Assembly (NCBI GenBank): GCA_026120185.1
Contig: JANUWF010001819.1
Span: forward strand, 2,604,001 to 2,668,000
Length of the DNA stretch: 64,000 nucleotides
Source of the DNA: Voacanga thouarsii
Taxonomy: Eukaryota > Streptophyta > Magnoliopsida > Gentianales > Apocynaceae
Reading direction: 5' to 3'
Numbering within the stretch: position 1 is the first letter of the stretch; each line of letters opens with the position of its first letter. The notes below the pieces were generated by a model, which saw only the letters and a list, made by a program, of their open reading frames with translations, had not been told where the DNA came from and made no database searches. Shown here piece after piece: positions 10,235-21,702 of the stretch. Position numbers and translations under genes: made by a program.

Positions 10235-10591
10235 TGTTATGAATTATTGGAATCTCCATTAATTAGTGGAGGCTCCACTAATTATGGATTTATGTGAATT
10301 ATTAGAAGATTTTTATGGATGTCCACCATTTAGTGGAGACACCATTAATTGAAGATGATGTATGCCATGATGTATTTCACTAATTAGAGCTCTATAAATA
10401 GAGCTATTCTCTAAGCTTGTAATACACCATCATTTTGTGAAAGAAAGATTAGTGAAAGAAAGATTAGAGAAAGAATTGTGAGAGAAAGAAAGAGAGAAGT
10501 TTGAAGAGAAATTCTTGTGCAAAGAATAGTTAGAATTTTCTTAGTGTGTAGTGTGTAGATTTTATTCTAACACTACCCTAATTTTATAACA
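10235..10591 (+). repeat. C1 3' LTR
   Basis: 357 bp, no difference seen from 6179-6535. Followed by GATAT, the target duplication. Confidence 0.95.
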
Positions 10592-10596
10592 GATAT

Positions 10597-11681
10597 ATTG
10601 TAATTAATTAAATTACTTATCAAAAATTGAAACATAAATGATATTATGCTTTTAAACATTTTTTTTTATAGATTACTAAAATCTAAGAGGATTATTTCAA
10701 GTGGGTGAACAAATTAATAGTTATGAAGCAACGGTTAACTATTCATTGAATAAATGATATTATAAATGTAACTTAAAAAAAAAAAAATTAAACACGTGCA
10801 TAAGATGGATAGAAAAATATGTTTGCGAAAATAAATAGAAATATCACTTTTAATCTACAAAGTAAAAAAGTTTATTTAATTTTTGTGAAAATGAAGTTTA
10901 TTAATATGAAATGTTTAAAAAATATTGTAACTTTTAACCCCCCAAAAAAGGGTAAAAGTTCTTATAAAGTTTCAGGAGACAAAGCACCGGTACAAGGGGC
11001 AAAAATACTTTGTCTTTTTTTTTTCCTTTTAAAAAAAAAGTACTTTATACTTTTTTCTTTTTTCAAGCATATATATATATAAAACAAACGCCATTGCGGG
11101 ATTCCATTCATATTTAGGTCCATGAGTCCACTTACCATTTTTTTTTTAATGAAAAACTTTTTTAACTAAATAAATTCAGAATTTCATCACATTAAGAATT
11201 CTTTTTATTCTTAGGACATGGGACATATTCTTCAATCTAAACCCTGATCATAATGAAATTTATAATAGAGATGTCCTAAATTCTGAGTATAAATAGAATT
11301 TTTTAATAGAGACATTCTAATTTTTAGTATAAACAAAAATTTTAAATATGAGTTTTTGATAAAAAAAAAAGAGGGGGAAAAATGAAATTAAGTGAACCTA
11401 TATCGACTTATAAGACTAGGGAAGAAGCGGAGAAGGAGTCAGTGGAGAGGATTCAAAGTGGGCAGTAATAATTGTCAGCTTGGTTTTCATTTTTTTTAAT
11501 TTTTCTTTTATTCTTTGTTTATTTTTCTCCTGTTCCATTTTTAACTTTTTTCTTTGTGTTATTTGTTTCTATTTTTATGGTAAGATGAATTTTTATTGTG
11601 GGATCACCACCTTTTCCCCTACCATTGTTTGATAAATCTCATCTTTAAAATACAATTCCAAATTCTATCAATTTTCAAGTT
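10597..11681. other. AT-rich spacer between C1 and C2
   Basis: No gene seen. It contains A/T homopolymers and a short AT dinucleotide run near 11069-11080. Its right end (11626-11686) is the left half of the repeat that C2 split. Confidence 0.5.
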
Positions 11682-11686
11682 AGGTT

Positions 11687-12011
11687 TGTTGAAACCAATA
11701 GATTGAACATAGTGATAACAGCAATATAGGAAGAAAAAGGTGCCCAAATTAAGAAAGTTTCTGGAATCTGCTTCTTCATTTAGCAAAGTAATGCCATGGA
11801 CACTATTTATATACAAGTATTTGGAACTGAAAACAACCATTAACTATATTTAACTTTGGCATATAATGCATTATAATTAAATCCAGTTGGAAAATTTGGG
11901 GAAGATAAAAAAAAAAAAAGAATTTGGCAGGAAAGTGGTTGAAGTCCTAAGCAACCGGGATCAACACCTTATACTACGGGAACTTGCTTATTAATTATGG
12001 AGGGGCGGGCA
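11687..12011 (-). repeat. C2 3' LTR
   Basis: 325 bp, alignable but well diverged from 17258-17563. Shared segments include the TGTTGAAAC start, GGAAAGTGGTTGAAGTC (GGAAAGTGGTTAAAGTC in the partner) and GATCAACA. The inner end is placed before the purine-rich tract and is less certain than the outer end. Confidence 0.75.
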
Positions 12012-12028
12012 CCACCTCCCACCCCTCC

Positions 12029-15000
12029 TATTTCCGTCTATGACACCAAGATAAGACAAAATCAAATGAAATGAAGCAGGAGGTAATGCTTTAGTAAAAC
12101 TATCAACAAGTTGTTTAGAGGAGGAAATAGGTAAAGGTTTAATGCATCTTGCTTGAAATTGATCTCTAACAAACTGGTAATCAAGCTATATGTTTTATCC
12201 TCTCATAAAACATAAAACATTAGGTTCTCAACTAACTAAATAGCACTTTTGTTGTCACAAAATACAAGAATTGACAAAAAAAAAAAAAAACCATTCAAAA
12301 TGAAGCTCATGAAGAAGGTGAAAAATATATTGTAATCCATAGGTGGAATTAACTAAAGCTCAATATTCACCTCCTACTGAACTGCGAGCAACAATAATTT
12401 GCTTCTGGGATTTCCAAAAAACACGAACTTAGCCAAGATAAATGCAATAACTTGTGATGGAATGCCTAGAATCAAGACATTCTACCTAATCTGAATTAGT
12501 ATAAACCCAGAAAGTAAAAGAATTTGCAACAAGAAAGAATAAGCCAATATGAAGAGATCCCTTAAGACATCTGAAAAATATATAGATAGCTTACATTTGC
12601 AGAACAGTGGGAGCAGCCAAAAATTGGGTTAACTATTAAACAATAAAAGAAATGCCTAGTTTGTAAATAAGTCTTCCAACAAGAACTTCTATAAAAGTGA
12701 ATAATGATCATAGAACATTTTTGAATGCCCAGTAGAAAATTTTTGTTTACAGTCCAAATGAGTATAAATAGGTTTACAATCAATGTAAACATGAATTTGA
12801 AGAAGTCCAACATTTTTTCTCCAAGAAAAAGTAATGCTGCTGAAGTTCTACAAGCCTCAAAACCCAAGAAGTAATGCAAATTTCCTAGATCTTTAATCTG
12901 AAATTGGTGATAAGCTGAGCTTTAATATAAAAAATTACCTCAACTGATTACTCATTACAGGAACATCATCCATATAAACTAAAAGAGCAATGGATAGAAT
13001 AGTGTGATATTTAAAAAATAAATTATAATCACTCTTAGATTGAGTAAAACCAAGTGATAACAAGAAGGTAATAAGTTTGGCATTCCACTATCTACTTGTT
13101 TGTTTGAGTCTATAAAGAGACTTATCCAAGTTGTAGATTAAAAAAGGATCAATAGAGGTAAAATCAGAAGGTAATGCCATATAAACCTCCTCGTATAGGT
13201 CACCATGTAAAAATGCATTGTTGATATCAAGTTGATGCATATGCCACTATGAAATAACTACAAGTGCAAGCATAATTCTAATAGTGGTAATTTTAATCAC
13301 AAGAGCAGAAATGTCTAGATAATCTACGCCTTCTTATTGAATATAACCTTTGAAAACAAGTCTGGCCTTATATCTCTCAATAGATCTATCTACCTTGTAT
13401 TTAATTTGATATACCAATTTGCAACCTATAGGCCTTTTTCTGGGCAAAACTAAACTAAATGCCAAGTATAATTTGCTTCTAAAGCTGAGATTTCAGCTTG
13501 CTAGATTACACGGCTTCAATTCATAGTAAACAAAAGAGTTACATAGCCGAGGATGAAATAAAAGAAGAAATGACATATAATGTGGTAATTCTATTTATGG
13601 TAGGACAAACATAATCTGAAAGATAAGCAAATGGAACAATTGATCTAGTTGACCTTCTAACAAGAAGAATTGAAAGGAAATTAGATGGAGAAGAAGAAGA
13701 TTTTGAAGTAAGTGCATAATCAACAGAAGGAGAATGAGATAAGGTGGAATAAGGCCTTTTTCTCTCTTTCAGTAGTGGAAAATGGCCATTAAACTTAAGA
13801 ATACCGCTCCCTCTAAGCTTCAACTCCAACGCTAGAAGATTGCTGTTGATGATTCATTTACAGTATCACGATGTCGAATTCATGCAGAACTAGGGACTCG
13901 CAAGAAGTCACTTTTGGCTACAAATCAATCACTAAAACACTTTAAATCACACAAGAAAAGAGTAGGGTGCTTGAAAAAAAATTTGAAGATGTTTTGACCA
14001 TTTTAGTTGTGGGTGGATGTTGCTATGAGATCTATGTGAAAGCAGTGATGTGGGAAGAATCCCACACGAAAACAAGCAAAAGAGAGCTCATAACTGCAGT
14101 GCTACTTTATGCCTAAAACGCGCTACTCATTCTCCAAGGAACAATATCGATTGGTAATTACAATGAATGTTTTTGTTGTTTTAGTGGAGAATGCATGTTT
14201 TTGAACATGCTTGATGATGGAGAAAATAAGGTGGTTGAAGATGGTCCTAAACCAATTGTAGTAGAATGTTGCTTTCTTCCTTTTGATTCTGTTTATGTTC
14301 TTAATTCTCAAATGGAAAAATATCAAAATCATTTACAATCTGAAGTTGTTGCTATCTCTTCATTTTAGCATTATTTAAAAAAAAAGAAGAGGTACAATAA
14401 GGAAGAGGTAGCACAGGTTTATAGGTACCTTGAGAGGATGTAAAATTGGAATTGATGAAAGGAAAGTGTGATTCAAGAAAAGAAACATTCCTAGACATGA
14501 AGATTTCTCTAGGAAAGAAATCTAACAAAATCTAAATTTTTGTAGTTTGATAATAGACAAGAAAGACACTAGGTCTACTTGTACAATAAAAAATTTGTTT
14601 CTATGAGGAATCTATGTAAAGCATAGGTTAAACTACCAAAAATTTAATGAACAATATTCATGAGACTTACTGTACAATATTTTAAAAGGTGTTTGTTGAT
14701 TTATGATGGGGTAATATTCATTAGGTACACAACACACTTGACATAATATCCCAATTAGGTTAGTAGAATTTTGTGACTGAAAACGAAGGGCCTTTGCCAT
14801 ATTAAGAGTATATTGATATTTTATTTTTACAATTTCGTTTTACTCAAGAGTGTAAGGACAAGTGGTTGATGAATGATTCCCTTGGACTGATAAAATTCTG
14901 TGAATTGAAACTTAAGACCATTATCTGATCTTAGTTTCTTAATTCTTTTATTAAACTAAGTTCAGCATAAGCAATGAAATGATGGATCAAACATTTAACT

Positions 15001-15720
15001 TCAGATTTTTGTTTCAATAACAGAATCAAAGTAAATCTATTGAAATCATCCACTATGGTAAAAAAATATAGTTGTGTTCATGGATAGTTGCAACATTAAA
15101 GGGACACCAAATATCATACATAAACAAGATCAGACACAAAATTAGTAACACCATGATATAGAAGAAATGAAAGCTTGTATTGTTTCACTAAAGGACAAAC
15201 ATGACAAAATACATCATGAGTAGGTAAAGTAATGGAGTAATTTGATTTCTACAATTTAGCTAGCTACTTTGAAGGAAGATGTCCTAGTCTAAAATGCCAC
15301 AGTAAAGACTTATCATAGAGATCAAAATTCGAGAAAACACAAGCTGCAAATGTGGAAGAACATGGTTGAGGTAGATTAAAGTAATATAAGCACAGGACAG
15401 TCTAGTTCACCAATCATCTGTCTAAAATGAGGATCTTGAAGCAAGCAAAAGTCATGTTTGAATGTTATGATACATTTTAGTTGCTGAACAAGTTTTCTAA
15501 TAGAAATTAATTTAAATGAAAATATTAGGATAAAGAGAACATTGTAAAGAACTACAGAAGCAGTCAATTTCACAGTTCCTATATGAGAAATATTTACCAC
15601 ATCTCCATTAGTTAGCTTAATAGATATATTTGTGCAAGGTAAAATTTAGAAAAGTATTTCAAGTAAGAACAAATGTGATCCATCCCCCTTGAGTCTAAAA
15701 TCCAATTACAGTGATATATA
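12029..15720 (-). pseudogene. C2 protease-integrase-RT-RNase H remnants
   Basis: Minus-strand remnants from high to low coordinate: a protease-like stretch near 15660-15720; the integrase core near 14750-14940 with LRSDNG, KGIIHQ, LNMAKALRFQ and TPFKIL; RT near 13140-13450 with [20 protein letters not shown] and [11 protein letters not shown]; and RNase H near 12100-12420 with QKQIIVARSSVGGEY, DYQFVRDQ and KQLVDSFTKAL. These are standard Copia pol landmarks in the right order. Stops and frameshifts occur throughout and no open segment exceeds about 100 codons. No function is expected. The lower limit is the purine-rich tract before the 3' LTR. Confidence 0.82.
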
Positions 15721-15879
15721 CTCGTGCCTTGAGCAAGATCTGAAGAATTTGAAAATTCAATTGATAGAGTATTAGCTTGATCAATAGAATAAACATGTTC
15801 AGATGCAACAATAGAATTAGAAGCAATATGATGAGATTGAATAAGACTTAATAGGTGTTGGTATTGCTCTTGTGTAACA

Positions 15880-16990
15880 AACTTTGAAGCCTATGAAGCT
15901 GTAGAAAGGTTTTTACCACTTACAAATGAATTCACAGTAGTAGAAGTATTTCCAACTTGAAAATTATTGATATCAACATCTGTATTGGCTTGAGACATGA
16001 ACCCAAATCCTAACATGATTTCTGGTTTTAGGTTTATTGCCAATAGGAAAGCTATTCTTTTTGTAGCATTAATCAATAGTATGCTCGTGTAATCCATAGA
16101 ATGTGTATTGCAACTTCCTATTATGATTATTCTCCATTTTGAAATTCTGATTTCTAGCATTATACATATTTCTATTAATTACTTAAGTTTCTATTAGTCC
16201 TATAGAGTTAGTCCCACAATGCATTTGTGAGTCAGTCACATAATTTTTAGCAACAACTACTTGAGAATTAATAGAACCTGATATGCTAGGGCATGTGGCA
16301 TTATAGTTGATCGATCTTTCATGTATAGAAACCATAGAAAATGCATGATTAATAGAAGGAAAAGGCTGAGTGAGAAGTACCATGATTTGATCCTATTGAA
16401 TTCATCTTTTAACACTTTTATAAATTGAATGATAAAATTTGCATCATTTGTGGCTTTTAATGTTGTTAATGCTGGATAGTTGCACTTATGATCACTCTGA
16501 CATATTGGAAGATGCTTCAAATTTAATAATTCCTCCCAAAGGGTCCTTAAATTTGTATATTACTCATTGACTATTGAAGATCCTTGTTTTAGGTTGTAGA
16601 TATTTTGTTGTAAATATATATTCTAAATGAATCTTCTTGTGAGAATCTTTCACACAAATTGCTCCAAACCTCATATGTCGTATCAATTCCAAATGGCACT
16701 TTGAACTATATATGCAAAATTGAATTTAGTCCATGACAATACCATATTTCATTTTTCCCATGCCGCATAAGAACTATTTGCTTGATTGGGTGCTCTAATT
16801 GTTCTATTGGTGAAACTCAATTTGTTCTTTGAGATTTAAGCCTTTCTCATTGGCTTTGTAACATTGGTGGAAGTTTTTCTCATTTAGAGGAGGCTGAACT
16901 AAAATCAAAGATGGACTTTCACTTAGATGAAGATATTAAAGACTGGAATCTGGAATATCTTAGTTTATCATCTAATCAAATTTAGATAAA
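15880..16990 (-). pseudogene. C2 gag remnant
   Basis: Minus-strand remnants of a Copia gag of the UBN2 type, upstream of the C2 protease. Readable stretches include AYIVQSAIWN near 16690, LRTLWEELLNLKHLPICQ near 16500-16550, and DANFIIQFIKVLKDEFNRIK near 16395-16460. The family pattern is a WEEL segment followed by a Cys-containing stretch and an IQFLxGLN helix. A zinc-knuckle region is expected near 16100 but only CNTHS-like remnants remain. Several stops interrupt the frame. Confidence 0.7.
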
Positions 16991-17257
16991 GTGAATTGAA
17001 AGTTTCATGATGAGAAATTAAAAAAAAAAAGTAAGCAAAATCTATGAGCAAAATGTGAATATGCAGTTCAAAGAAAAAACTCAAATGATAAAAGTGATGA
17101 GATAATATACAAAGCTTCAATTATAGAAAATTCAAATACTAAAGGAAAGATCTTATCAGAACTTCAAGAACTGCACTAGATGATTGCTTCGATCACAAAG
17201 CAACTTACCGACAAATTCATCCTTTCTCAAAATGCCAAAAGTCATGCGCTGATTCCA

Positions 17258-17563
17258 TGTTGAAACTAATGGATTGAATTGAGTGATAGAAGCAAAGGGA
17301 AGAAAATGTTGCTCAAAGGAAGAGTTTTCTGCTATATGCTTTTACATTCAACAAAATAATTTTTTATATATAAGTATGTGGAATTGAAAAACAATATCAA
17401 TTACATTTAAATTTATTATACAAATATATTATAATTGAAATCCAAATGGAAGAATCTGAAAAGATGAAACATAAATTCAGTGGGAAAGTGGTTAAAGTCA
17501 TGAATAATTGAGATCAACAATTTGTCACTTGCTTTATTATCTTCTTGTTGTAAAATTTTAACA
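17258..17563 (-). repeat. C2 5' LTR
   Basis: 306 bp on the plus strand from TGTTGAAACTAATGG to AAAATTTTAACA, followed by AGGTT. The outer boundary is fixed by the target duplication and by comparison with the empty copy at 5571-5760. Confidence 0.78.
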
Positions 17564-17568
17564 AGGTT

Positions 17569-17902
17569 GTTGAAGAAAAGAGTAGGCTTCAGTTTATGAT
17601 TAATTCATCACCAACTTTGACAAACATCATTAAATCTTCAACAATGTATAAAATGTATATATAAAACACGATAATTTTGAAGTATTCTTTATCAATAATT
17701 TTTCTTTATAAAATGAAATAACTTCACACTGCTCTAAGATCCTCAAGGGACCTATTTAAAAATATTGATTGTGGTTAGGTGGATGACGAATTTTACATAT
17801 ATTGGTGGGTCGAAAATGCATTCTTCAGAGCAAAGGCCACCTTACTAACCTTTTTCGAACCGATTACTTCTTAGAACCTTAAGCCTTTTTTTTTACTGCT
17901 CG
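17569..17902. other. Right half of split repeat and host 5' flank
   Basis: 17569-17700 continues the repeat interrupted by C2. The remainder up to 17902 leads into a possible plus-strand exon and shows no other gene. Confidence 0.45.
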
Positions 17903-18057
17903 TTGGCATCACTCTTATTTGGGGTAGGACCGTGCCCGAAGAACAATCTTTTCTTCCCACCTCCAAAACGTAGCTTGCATTATTTGGGTTTCCCTTTCTC
18001 TGATTTTTTAAAGCAGAATTTACATCGAAAGTTTACCTTAAAATCTCTATCTGCAAG
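17903..18057 (+). pseudogene. Possible first exon of a host gene, start codon changed
   Basis: An open stretch reads ASLLFGVGPCPKNNLFF, then PPPKRSLHYLGFPF and a basic KFTLKSLSAR end. It stops at a plausible donor, CTGCAAG|GTTTCG, at 18057/18058. The serine- and basic-rich, acid-poor composition is like a plastid transit peptide. The expected ATG reads TTG (17903-17905), so the start may be lost. A possible second piece near 18200-18250 reads FENVINNGAPSVMEIAEVKEP before a TAA. The family is not recognised; linkage to the exon at 18778 is inferred only from strand and proximity. Confidence 0.35.
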
Positions 18058-18777
18058 GTTTCGATTTGTGGTAAAATTTTTATCTTTATTTGAGCATTTT
18101 ATATTTTGCATTATGCTTTCCTTTCTAGCTTCAAGAATTATTTGGGGCTGGATTCTTGTTGACATAGTACATATCCCACTGATGAAGTATTTAGTAATTT
18201 GAAAATGTCATCAATAATGGTGCTCCCTCTGTGATGGAAATTGCAGAGGTGAAGGAACCATAACAATTTTCTCGGTGGATATTAGGCATTCTGAGGGATA
18301 TATGTCTCTTTGAGTTGCTATATTTTTTATTTTTATCCATATTCTAAGGTCTTGTTTCTATCTATTATTTGCATAGAAATTGGAAAAGGAAATGACAACG
18401 ATAATTTCTTATTAACACGATCGAATGTTAGCGACAATTTATTATTAACATTATCTTTGATAGAACTTTCATTTTTTTCATTTTGATGCTGTAGTCATGT
18501 GGTTAGCAAGACGGCTAGGATATTTGCTTGGGCAGTCACCCACTTCATGAAGAGTGTCATATTAGTGGAAGAAGGTGATGATGCTATATGACAATTCCAG
18601 TGAACTTCGTAGGCATAATGTTTAATGATCATATGGAAATAAAGGGAGATGAAACCAAGAAAAAATGATTTCAATAGTTTTGGAAGTTTTAATATCATGG
18701 TTTTGCTCTTTGAAAAATTCTCACTATATTTATAGTGATGTAACTAGCATCTTATTCATAACAAATCTTGGAAATAA
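18058..18777. other. Putative intronic DNA of the host gene
   Basis: No complete exon can be assigned. Short coding-like stretches occur near 18200-18300 and 18490-18590 (ARIFAWAVTHFMKS), but frames do not join clearly. Confidence 0.35.
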
Positions 18778-18888
18778 TGGTGTTTGGAAATTAGAGTTTC
18801 TTCATCAAGGGGTTTCATTTGTTTTCTTTGCCTAGAAAGCATGCTTGCTCTTGATACTGTTTGTGCATATGTAATTTGTGGAAGAAAG
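18778..18888 (+). pseudogene. Host last exon, 5' half, split by element C3
   Basis: The frame is open from 18778 and reads CLEIRVSSSRGFICFLCLES, then MLALDTVCAYVICGRK up to 18888. There C3 begins, after GAAAG (18884-18888). On the far side, after the GAAAA copy (34057-34061), the same frame continues ECYNLLALKEIHREK and ends at TAA 34151-34153. Removing the element and one target copy therefore gives one open stretch of 67 codons. I do not recognise the protein. The splice acceptor is not placed with certainty. Confidence 0.42.
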
Positions 18889-19109
18889 ACTTGAATTCTG
18901 GAATGATTTTTTTGGAGTATGTTTGCAAGAATGAAACTCAAAGGAATTGACGAGGGTCCACACAAGCAGTGGAGCATGTCGTTTAATTCAATGCAAAGTG
19001 AAAAATCTTACCAGGGCTTGATATGCTGCGAACCCTCTTGAAAGAGAGGGGTGCCTTTGAGAATGCGAACACAGGTGATGCATAGTTGTCGTCAGCACAT
19101 GCTGTAAGG

Positions 19110-19143
<34 letters not shown>

Positions 19144-19359
19144 GTGTTTAAATCAATGGATTACAACCACTATTTATATATAGTTGTAGACATCTAAAAA
19201 AGGGAAAAAACCTAATCAATCTTCTACAAATCAGTTACTTAATCAATCTCATACAAATTAGCTAGAGATTACATATCAAGTAGGATCTCTACACGACAGG
19301 AAACTTCCCAACTAATTTACACAAAATCAAATAAAATAAAATCTTTCCATAAATCAACA
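18889..19359 (-). repeat. C3 3' LTR, interrupted by plastid DNA
   Basis: Alignable to 33818-34056 on both sides of an inserted block at 18914-19150. Without that block it is about 234 bp against 239 bp for its partner. Starting the LTR at ACTTGAATTC gives the target duplication and direct contact with the primer site, although it means the minus-strand 3' end is AAGT and not the usual CA. Confidence 0.82.
18914..19150 (+). pseudogene. Plastid 16S rRNA fragment (nuclear plastid DNA) inside an LTR
   Basis: The block matches the 3' half of plastid 16S rRNA, roughly the region equal to E. coli 890-1120. Landmarks include GAAACTCAAAGGAATTGACG, CTCTTGAAAGAGAGGGGTGC, the diagnostic GTGTTGGGTTAAGTCCCGC and AACGAGCGCAACCCTCGTG. 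The last part and the AAAGAGAGGGG stem are plastid-type. Most differences from the conserved sequence are C to T or G to A (GACGAGGGTCCACAC for GACGGGGGCCCGCAC), the signature of methylated-cytosine decay in nuclear DNA. It cannot be a working rRNA gene: it is about 237 bp and both ends run into LTR sequence. It is absent from the partner LTR. Confidence 0.95.
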
Positions 19360-19369
19360 CTCCCCTTTC
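19360..19369 (-). other. C3 polypurine tract
   Basis: The minus strand reads GAAAGGGGAG directly before the LTR start TGTTGATTT, the expected plus-strand primer position. Confidence 0.85.
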
Positions 19370-21130
19370 AAACTGGTGAATGAATATGCTTCATTCCAAG
19401 CATGCTAAGATTATTGTGAAACACAGTACTTGGTAGTCCCTTCATGAGAATGTTTGCTAATTGATCCTTAGTAGACATAAATAGAGTACAAATATGTCCA
19501 CTATCAAGCTTTTCCTTGATAAAATGTTTAACCACTTCAATGCGCTTCATTCAATCATGTTACATAGGGTAATGAGCAATGCTAGTGACTGACTTGTTGT
19601 CATAGTATAACCTCATCGAACCTTCCCATTTTATCTTCAAATCGCTAAGGATTATCTTCAACCATAATAGCTCGTAGATTCCTATTGTCATTGATCTAAA
19701 CTCGGATTCAAAAATTGACTTCACCACTACATTCTACTTCTTACTTATCTATGTTACCATATTTCCTCCTAGAAATGTACAGTAACCTGAAATAGACCTC
19801 TTGTCATCTAGCGATCCTACAGAATCAACATTAGTGTAGATTTCTAATGCCATTTCCTCTCTTTTTCTGAACAAAATTCCTTTTCTAGGGTTATCCTTCA
19901 GATAGTGCAAGAACTCGTGAATAGCCTTGAAATGTACTTCTTTGGGATTGTGTATAAACCTGCTAATAATACTAACTGCAAATGCGATATCTGGTCTTAT
20001 ATGTGTCAAATAGATTAACCTTCCAACATGCTACTGGTATAACCCTCCGTCTACTGCTTGATCTTCTAACACATCACATAATCCATAATTGAACTCAATA
20101 AGAGTGTTAACTGGCTTAGACCCTAACTTTCTTATCTCTTTTAACAAATCAAGCACAAATTTCTATTGTGAAATAACCTATTGTTTTAAATGAGCTACTT
20201 CAATGCCTAGAAAGTATTTCACTCTTCCTAGTTCCTTGATGTTAAACTCTTTTAGGAGATGTCTTTTTAGATTGAGTATTCCCTCTACATCATTCCATGT
20301 CACTATAATGTTATCCACGTAAACTGGCAATGCTGTCACTCCCCCTGAATTTGAGTGTCTCACGAAAAGAGAATGGTCATATTGACTCTGTTTATATCCC
20401 AAGGATTTCATAAATTTGGTAAATCTCCTAAACCAAGCTCTTGGCAATTTTTTTAGGCCATAAAAAGGCCTTTTTAGCCTATAAACTAGTCATTTTTTAG
20501 ATTCAAAACCTGGAAGGAATTCCAGGTAACTTTCTTCTTCCAGGTGGAGAAAAGCATTCTTAACGTTGAATTGCTACAGATTCCATCCAAAATTGGCAAC
20601 CAAAGACAATAGTACACAAATAGTGTTTATCTTTGTAACAAGAGTGAATGTATCTAAGAAATCTATGCCATAGGTCTGTGTGAACCTTTTCACTACCAGT
20701 CTTGCCTTGTATCTTTAAACCGATCTCTCTGACTTTTACTTCACTGTAAAAACCCATTTGCATCCTATTGGTTTCTTTCCTCTCAGTAACTTCACCATCT
20801 TTGATGTCTTGTTCTTTTCAAGACCTTCTATTTCCTCCTTCATAGCATCCTCCCATTTCTTGTTCCCTAATGCCTTAGATGTATTTTTTGGAATAGGAAT
20901 TATGTGAAGATTTCTTAAGAAGGCTCTATGGGTTTGGGAAAATTTTTGATAGGTCATGAACTGTTGTAAGAGGTGCTTGGTATAAGTTCTAGATCCTTTC
21001 CTAAGAGCAAATTGGAAGATCGATATCACTTGTCTTTTCAAAGACAGTAGGCTCAATTGGAGATGGGTCACTTTTAGGAGTTTGAACAACAGGCAAATAG
21101 GAGATTGTTCTTGTACTAATCGAGAACTTT
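19368..21130 (-). pseudogene. C3 reverse transcriptase and RNase H remnants
   Basis: Minus-strand pieces in order: linker and RT entry (20736-21089: KKWEDAMKEEIEGLEKN, KPIGCKWVF); RT palm (20178-20447: PRAWFRRFTKFM, YVDNIIVTWND, FNIKELGRVKYFLGIEV); RT thumb and RNase H (19749-20009: RPDIAFAVSIISRF, DKRSISGYCTFLGGN); and the RNase H tail (19368-19550: VVKHFIKEKLDSG, QLANILMKGLPS). The catalytic YVDD is YVDN and the RNase H entry YTDAD reads YTNVD. Stops separate the pieces. The last codons lie right beside the polypurine tract, so the 3' end of the polyprotein is in its natural place. Confidence 0.88.
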
Positions 21131-21702
21131 CTTCCTTGAATAAGTTAAAAGTGGCCGACCATCATCTTGTGTCCCTTTATCTGTCATCACATTAGGCTAA
21201 AGAGATTGATTGGAAGAATATGGATTTAACTCAAATATGGGTACAGATGTACTTAGTTCAGATGGACCTGACTTCGAGGTGCATTTGGGTGGACTTAAAT
21301 CTAGACTAGGAAATTTAAGAAGAAACATGTCATTTGCTCTATCTTCGATTAAGTTCTCCCCCTAAAGCTAGGAAGGTTGAAAGAAAGACTCATTTTCATC
21401 AAATGAAACATTAGCAGAGATATAGAATTTTTGAGTAAAAGAATGATAGCGCTTGTACCCATTTTGTGTGGAGGAGTATCCAATGAAAATGCACCTAAGT
21501 GCTCTTGGACTAAGTTTCCCCCTATTTTGAGAATGCACATGAACAAACGCAACACTTCCAAAACTCTAGGAATGAGATTGTTAGAAGTGGTGCAATTTGA
21601 AAAAAATGATATGAGATACCCAATTGAATTTTTGAAATCAAGAATCCGAGTAAGAAGTCTATTGATAAGATGGGTAGTGGTTAAAATAGCTTCTCTCTAA
21701 TA

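Larger units (their letters stand above)
6179..10591 (+). mobile_element. C1: young, gag-less, frame-broken Copia LTR retrotransposon
   Basis: The two LTRs of 357 bp show no difference by eye, begin TG, end CA, and are flanked by the 5-bp duplication GATAT (6174-6178 and 10592-10596). The interior runs protease, integrase, reverse transcriptase, RNase H, which is the Copia order. No gag is present: the leader is only 79 bp and runs straight into the protease. The pol frame is interrupted several times between 7630 and 9380. Identical LTRs mean recent insertion, but the element cannot encode its own gag or an intact polyprotein, so its mobility must have come from helpers or its interior decayed unusually fast. 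Confidence 0.95.
11687..17563 (-). mobile_element. C2: old degenerate Copia LTR retrotransposon
   Basis: Minus-strand element with LTRs at 17258-17563 (5') and 11687-12011 (3'). Both begin TGTTGAAAC on the plus strand. The target duplication AGGTT is at 11682-11686 and 17564-17568. An initiator-Met-type primer site, TGGAATCAGCGCATGAC on the minus strand (17241-17257), adjoins the 5' LTR. A purine-rich tract lies at 12012-12028. The order gag, protease, integrase, RT, RNase H is Copia. The LTRs differ by many substitutions and indels, and coding has many stops, so it is old. Confidence 0.88.

Noticed and set aside
17903..18202. A 99-codon single-exon gene
   Set aside because: It starts at TTG, and the protein-like part ends at a plausible splice donor at 18057; the rest looks like translated intron.
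18914..19150. A genuine 16S rRNA gene or bacterial contamination
   Set aside because: Only about 237 bp, both ends run into LTR sequence that matches the partner LTR, and it shows nuclear-type C-to-T decay.
21431..21700. Plus-strand open frame inside the C3 integrase region
   Set aside because: Antisense shadow of minus-strand integrase and linker sequence.
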